NCBI GenBank assembly: GCA_963575745.1
Contig: CAUYUJ010016070.1
Span: 220,019-284,018, forward strand
Direction of reading: 5' to 3'
DNA from: Prorocentrum cordatum
Lineage: Eukaryota > Sar > Dinophyceae > Prorocentrales > Prorocentraceae
DNA: 64,000 nt
The position numbers and the translations under genes were made by a program. Below the pieces are notes generated by a model that did no database searches, had not been told where the DNA came from, and worked only from the letters and a program-made list of their open reading frames with translations. Below, one piece after another: positions 63,642 to 64,000 of the stretch. Numbering within the stretch: position 1 is the first letter of the stretch; each line of letters starts with the position of its first letter.

Positions 63642-64000
63642 GATGCCGAAGCCATGCGCGCGCACACGCGGCCGCCCTCTGGTCTCGAGCCCAGCGCTGC
63701 AGGGCAAGCAAACGGCCGCATCCCCCCACAAGGAGGATGTACAAGGGGGCGGGAGGAACGAGGAACAAGGGAGATATGCGGGGACCAGCGGACACACGCC
63801 TGAAAAAAACACGACCGTCGGCATGCTTCGCGAGGGTTGCTGCTGTGAGATGGGCTGGTGAGGAGGGGCCCGAACGACTCACACCAGGACGAGCGGCCCG
63901 AACGACGCGCAGAAAACTCAGAAGCATGCGCACACGAACGAACGCCCCGAACGACTCCGAGAACACTCCCCAGAAAACAAGGCCAGAATGTAGGAAGTCG
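63642..64000 (-). other. Upstream flank of the transposase gene
   Basis: The frame stays open above the chosen ATG to 63824 but loses coding character. 63868-63960 repeats GCCCGAACGAC(T/G)C four times with AGAAAACTC and ACTCCC words. This could be element terminal sequence; no inverted partner was found within the window. Confidence 0.4.

Overview
The window looks like nuclear DNA of a dinoflagellate; I cannot name the species. Four independent signs support this. (1) A near-exact copy of the conserved dinoflagellate spliced leader lies on the minus strand at 54446-54467, followed by the truncated second copy typical of recycled, trans-spliced and retroposed mRNAs. (2) The one clear host gene, a cyclic-nucleotide phosphodiesterase, has introns that begin with GC, end in AG|G and are bounded by short direct repeats. 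(3) The mobile-element proteins belong to families I recall as recurrent in dinoflagellate proteomes. (4) Gene density is very low in a sea of simple repeats.

Layout. 1-8.0 kb: a GT/GTGCGC microsatellite, degenerate minisatellites and old dispersed repeats, with no gene. 8.2-20.95 kb (+): a class I 3',5'-cyclic nucleotide phosphodiesterase in at least five exons, with two likely upstream exons. Its last intron is about 8.5 kb and holds at least eight tandem arrays and an inverted-repeat element. 21-31 kb: GC-rich degenerate repeats, a segmental duplication and GGA tracts. 31.5-32.3 kb (-): a decayed LINE fragment. 35.7-41.5 kb (+): a nearly complete non-LTR retrotransposon, one long frame of about 1,560 codons carrying reverse transcriptase and a C-terminal restriction-like nuclease, broken only by two in-frame stops. 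41.6-45.1 kb (+): a decayed second retroelement with a GIY-YIG-like segment and a WVDD reverse-transcriptase motif. 45.9-46.4 kb (+): a PIF1/Helitron-type helicase remnant. 48.4-49.4 kb: what appears to be an internal-deletion copy of the 36 kb retrotransposon. 52.7-53.6 kb (-): a frameshifted gene fragment. 53.6-55.4 kb: hairpin (MITE-like) elements and the spliced-leader relic.

55.6-63.7 kb (-): a block of mobile-element-type genes. It holds an OTU-like/DDE transposase gene, split by a 172-nt GA-AG intron bounded by an 11-nt direct repeat, and an endonuclease/exonuclease/phosphatase-fold nuclease. The block is peppered with about 22 short G+C hairpins (arms around GCTGCTGC). Their arms vary together, they all face the same way and they fall in different reading frames inside the proteins. 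This palindrome family is the most unusual feature I see.

The phosphodiesterase would hydrolyse cAMP/cGMP in the cell. Nearly everything else is mobile DNA in different stages of decay, and the shared intron, hairpin and repeat signatures suggest that much of the intron DNA also came from mobile elements. All exon boundaries are read by eye and none is backed by transcripts.
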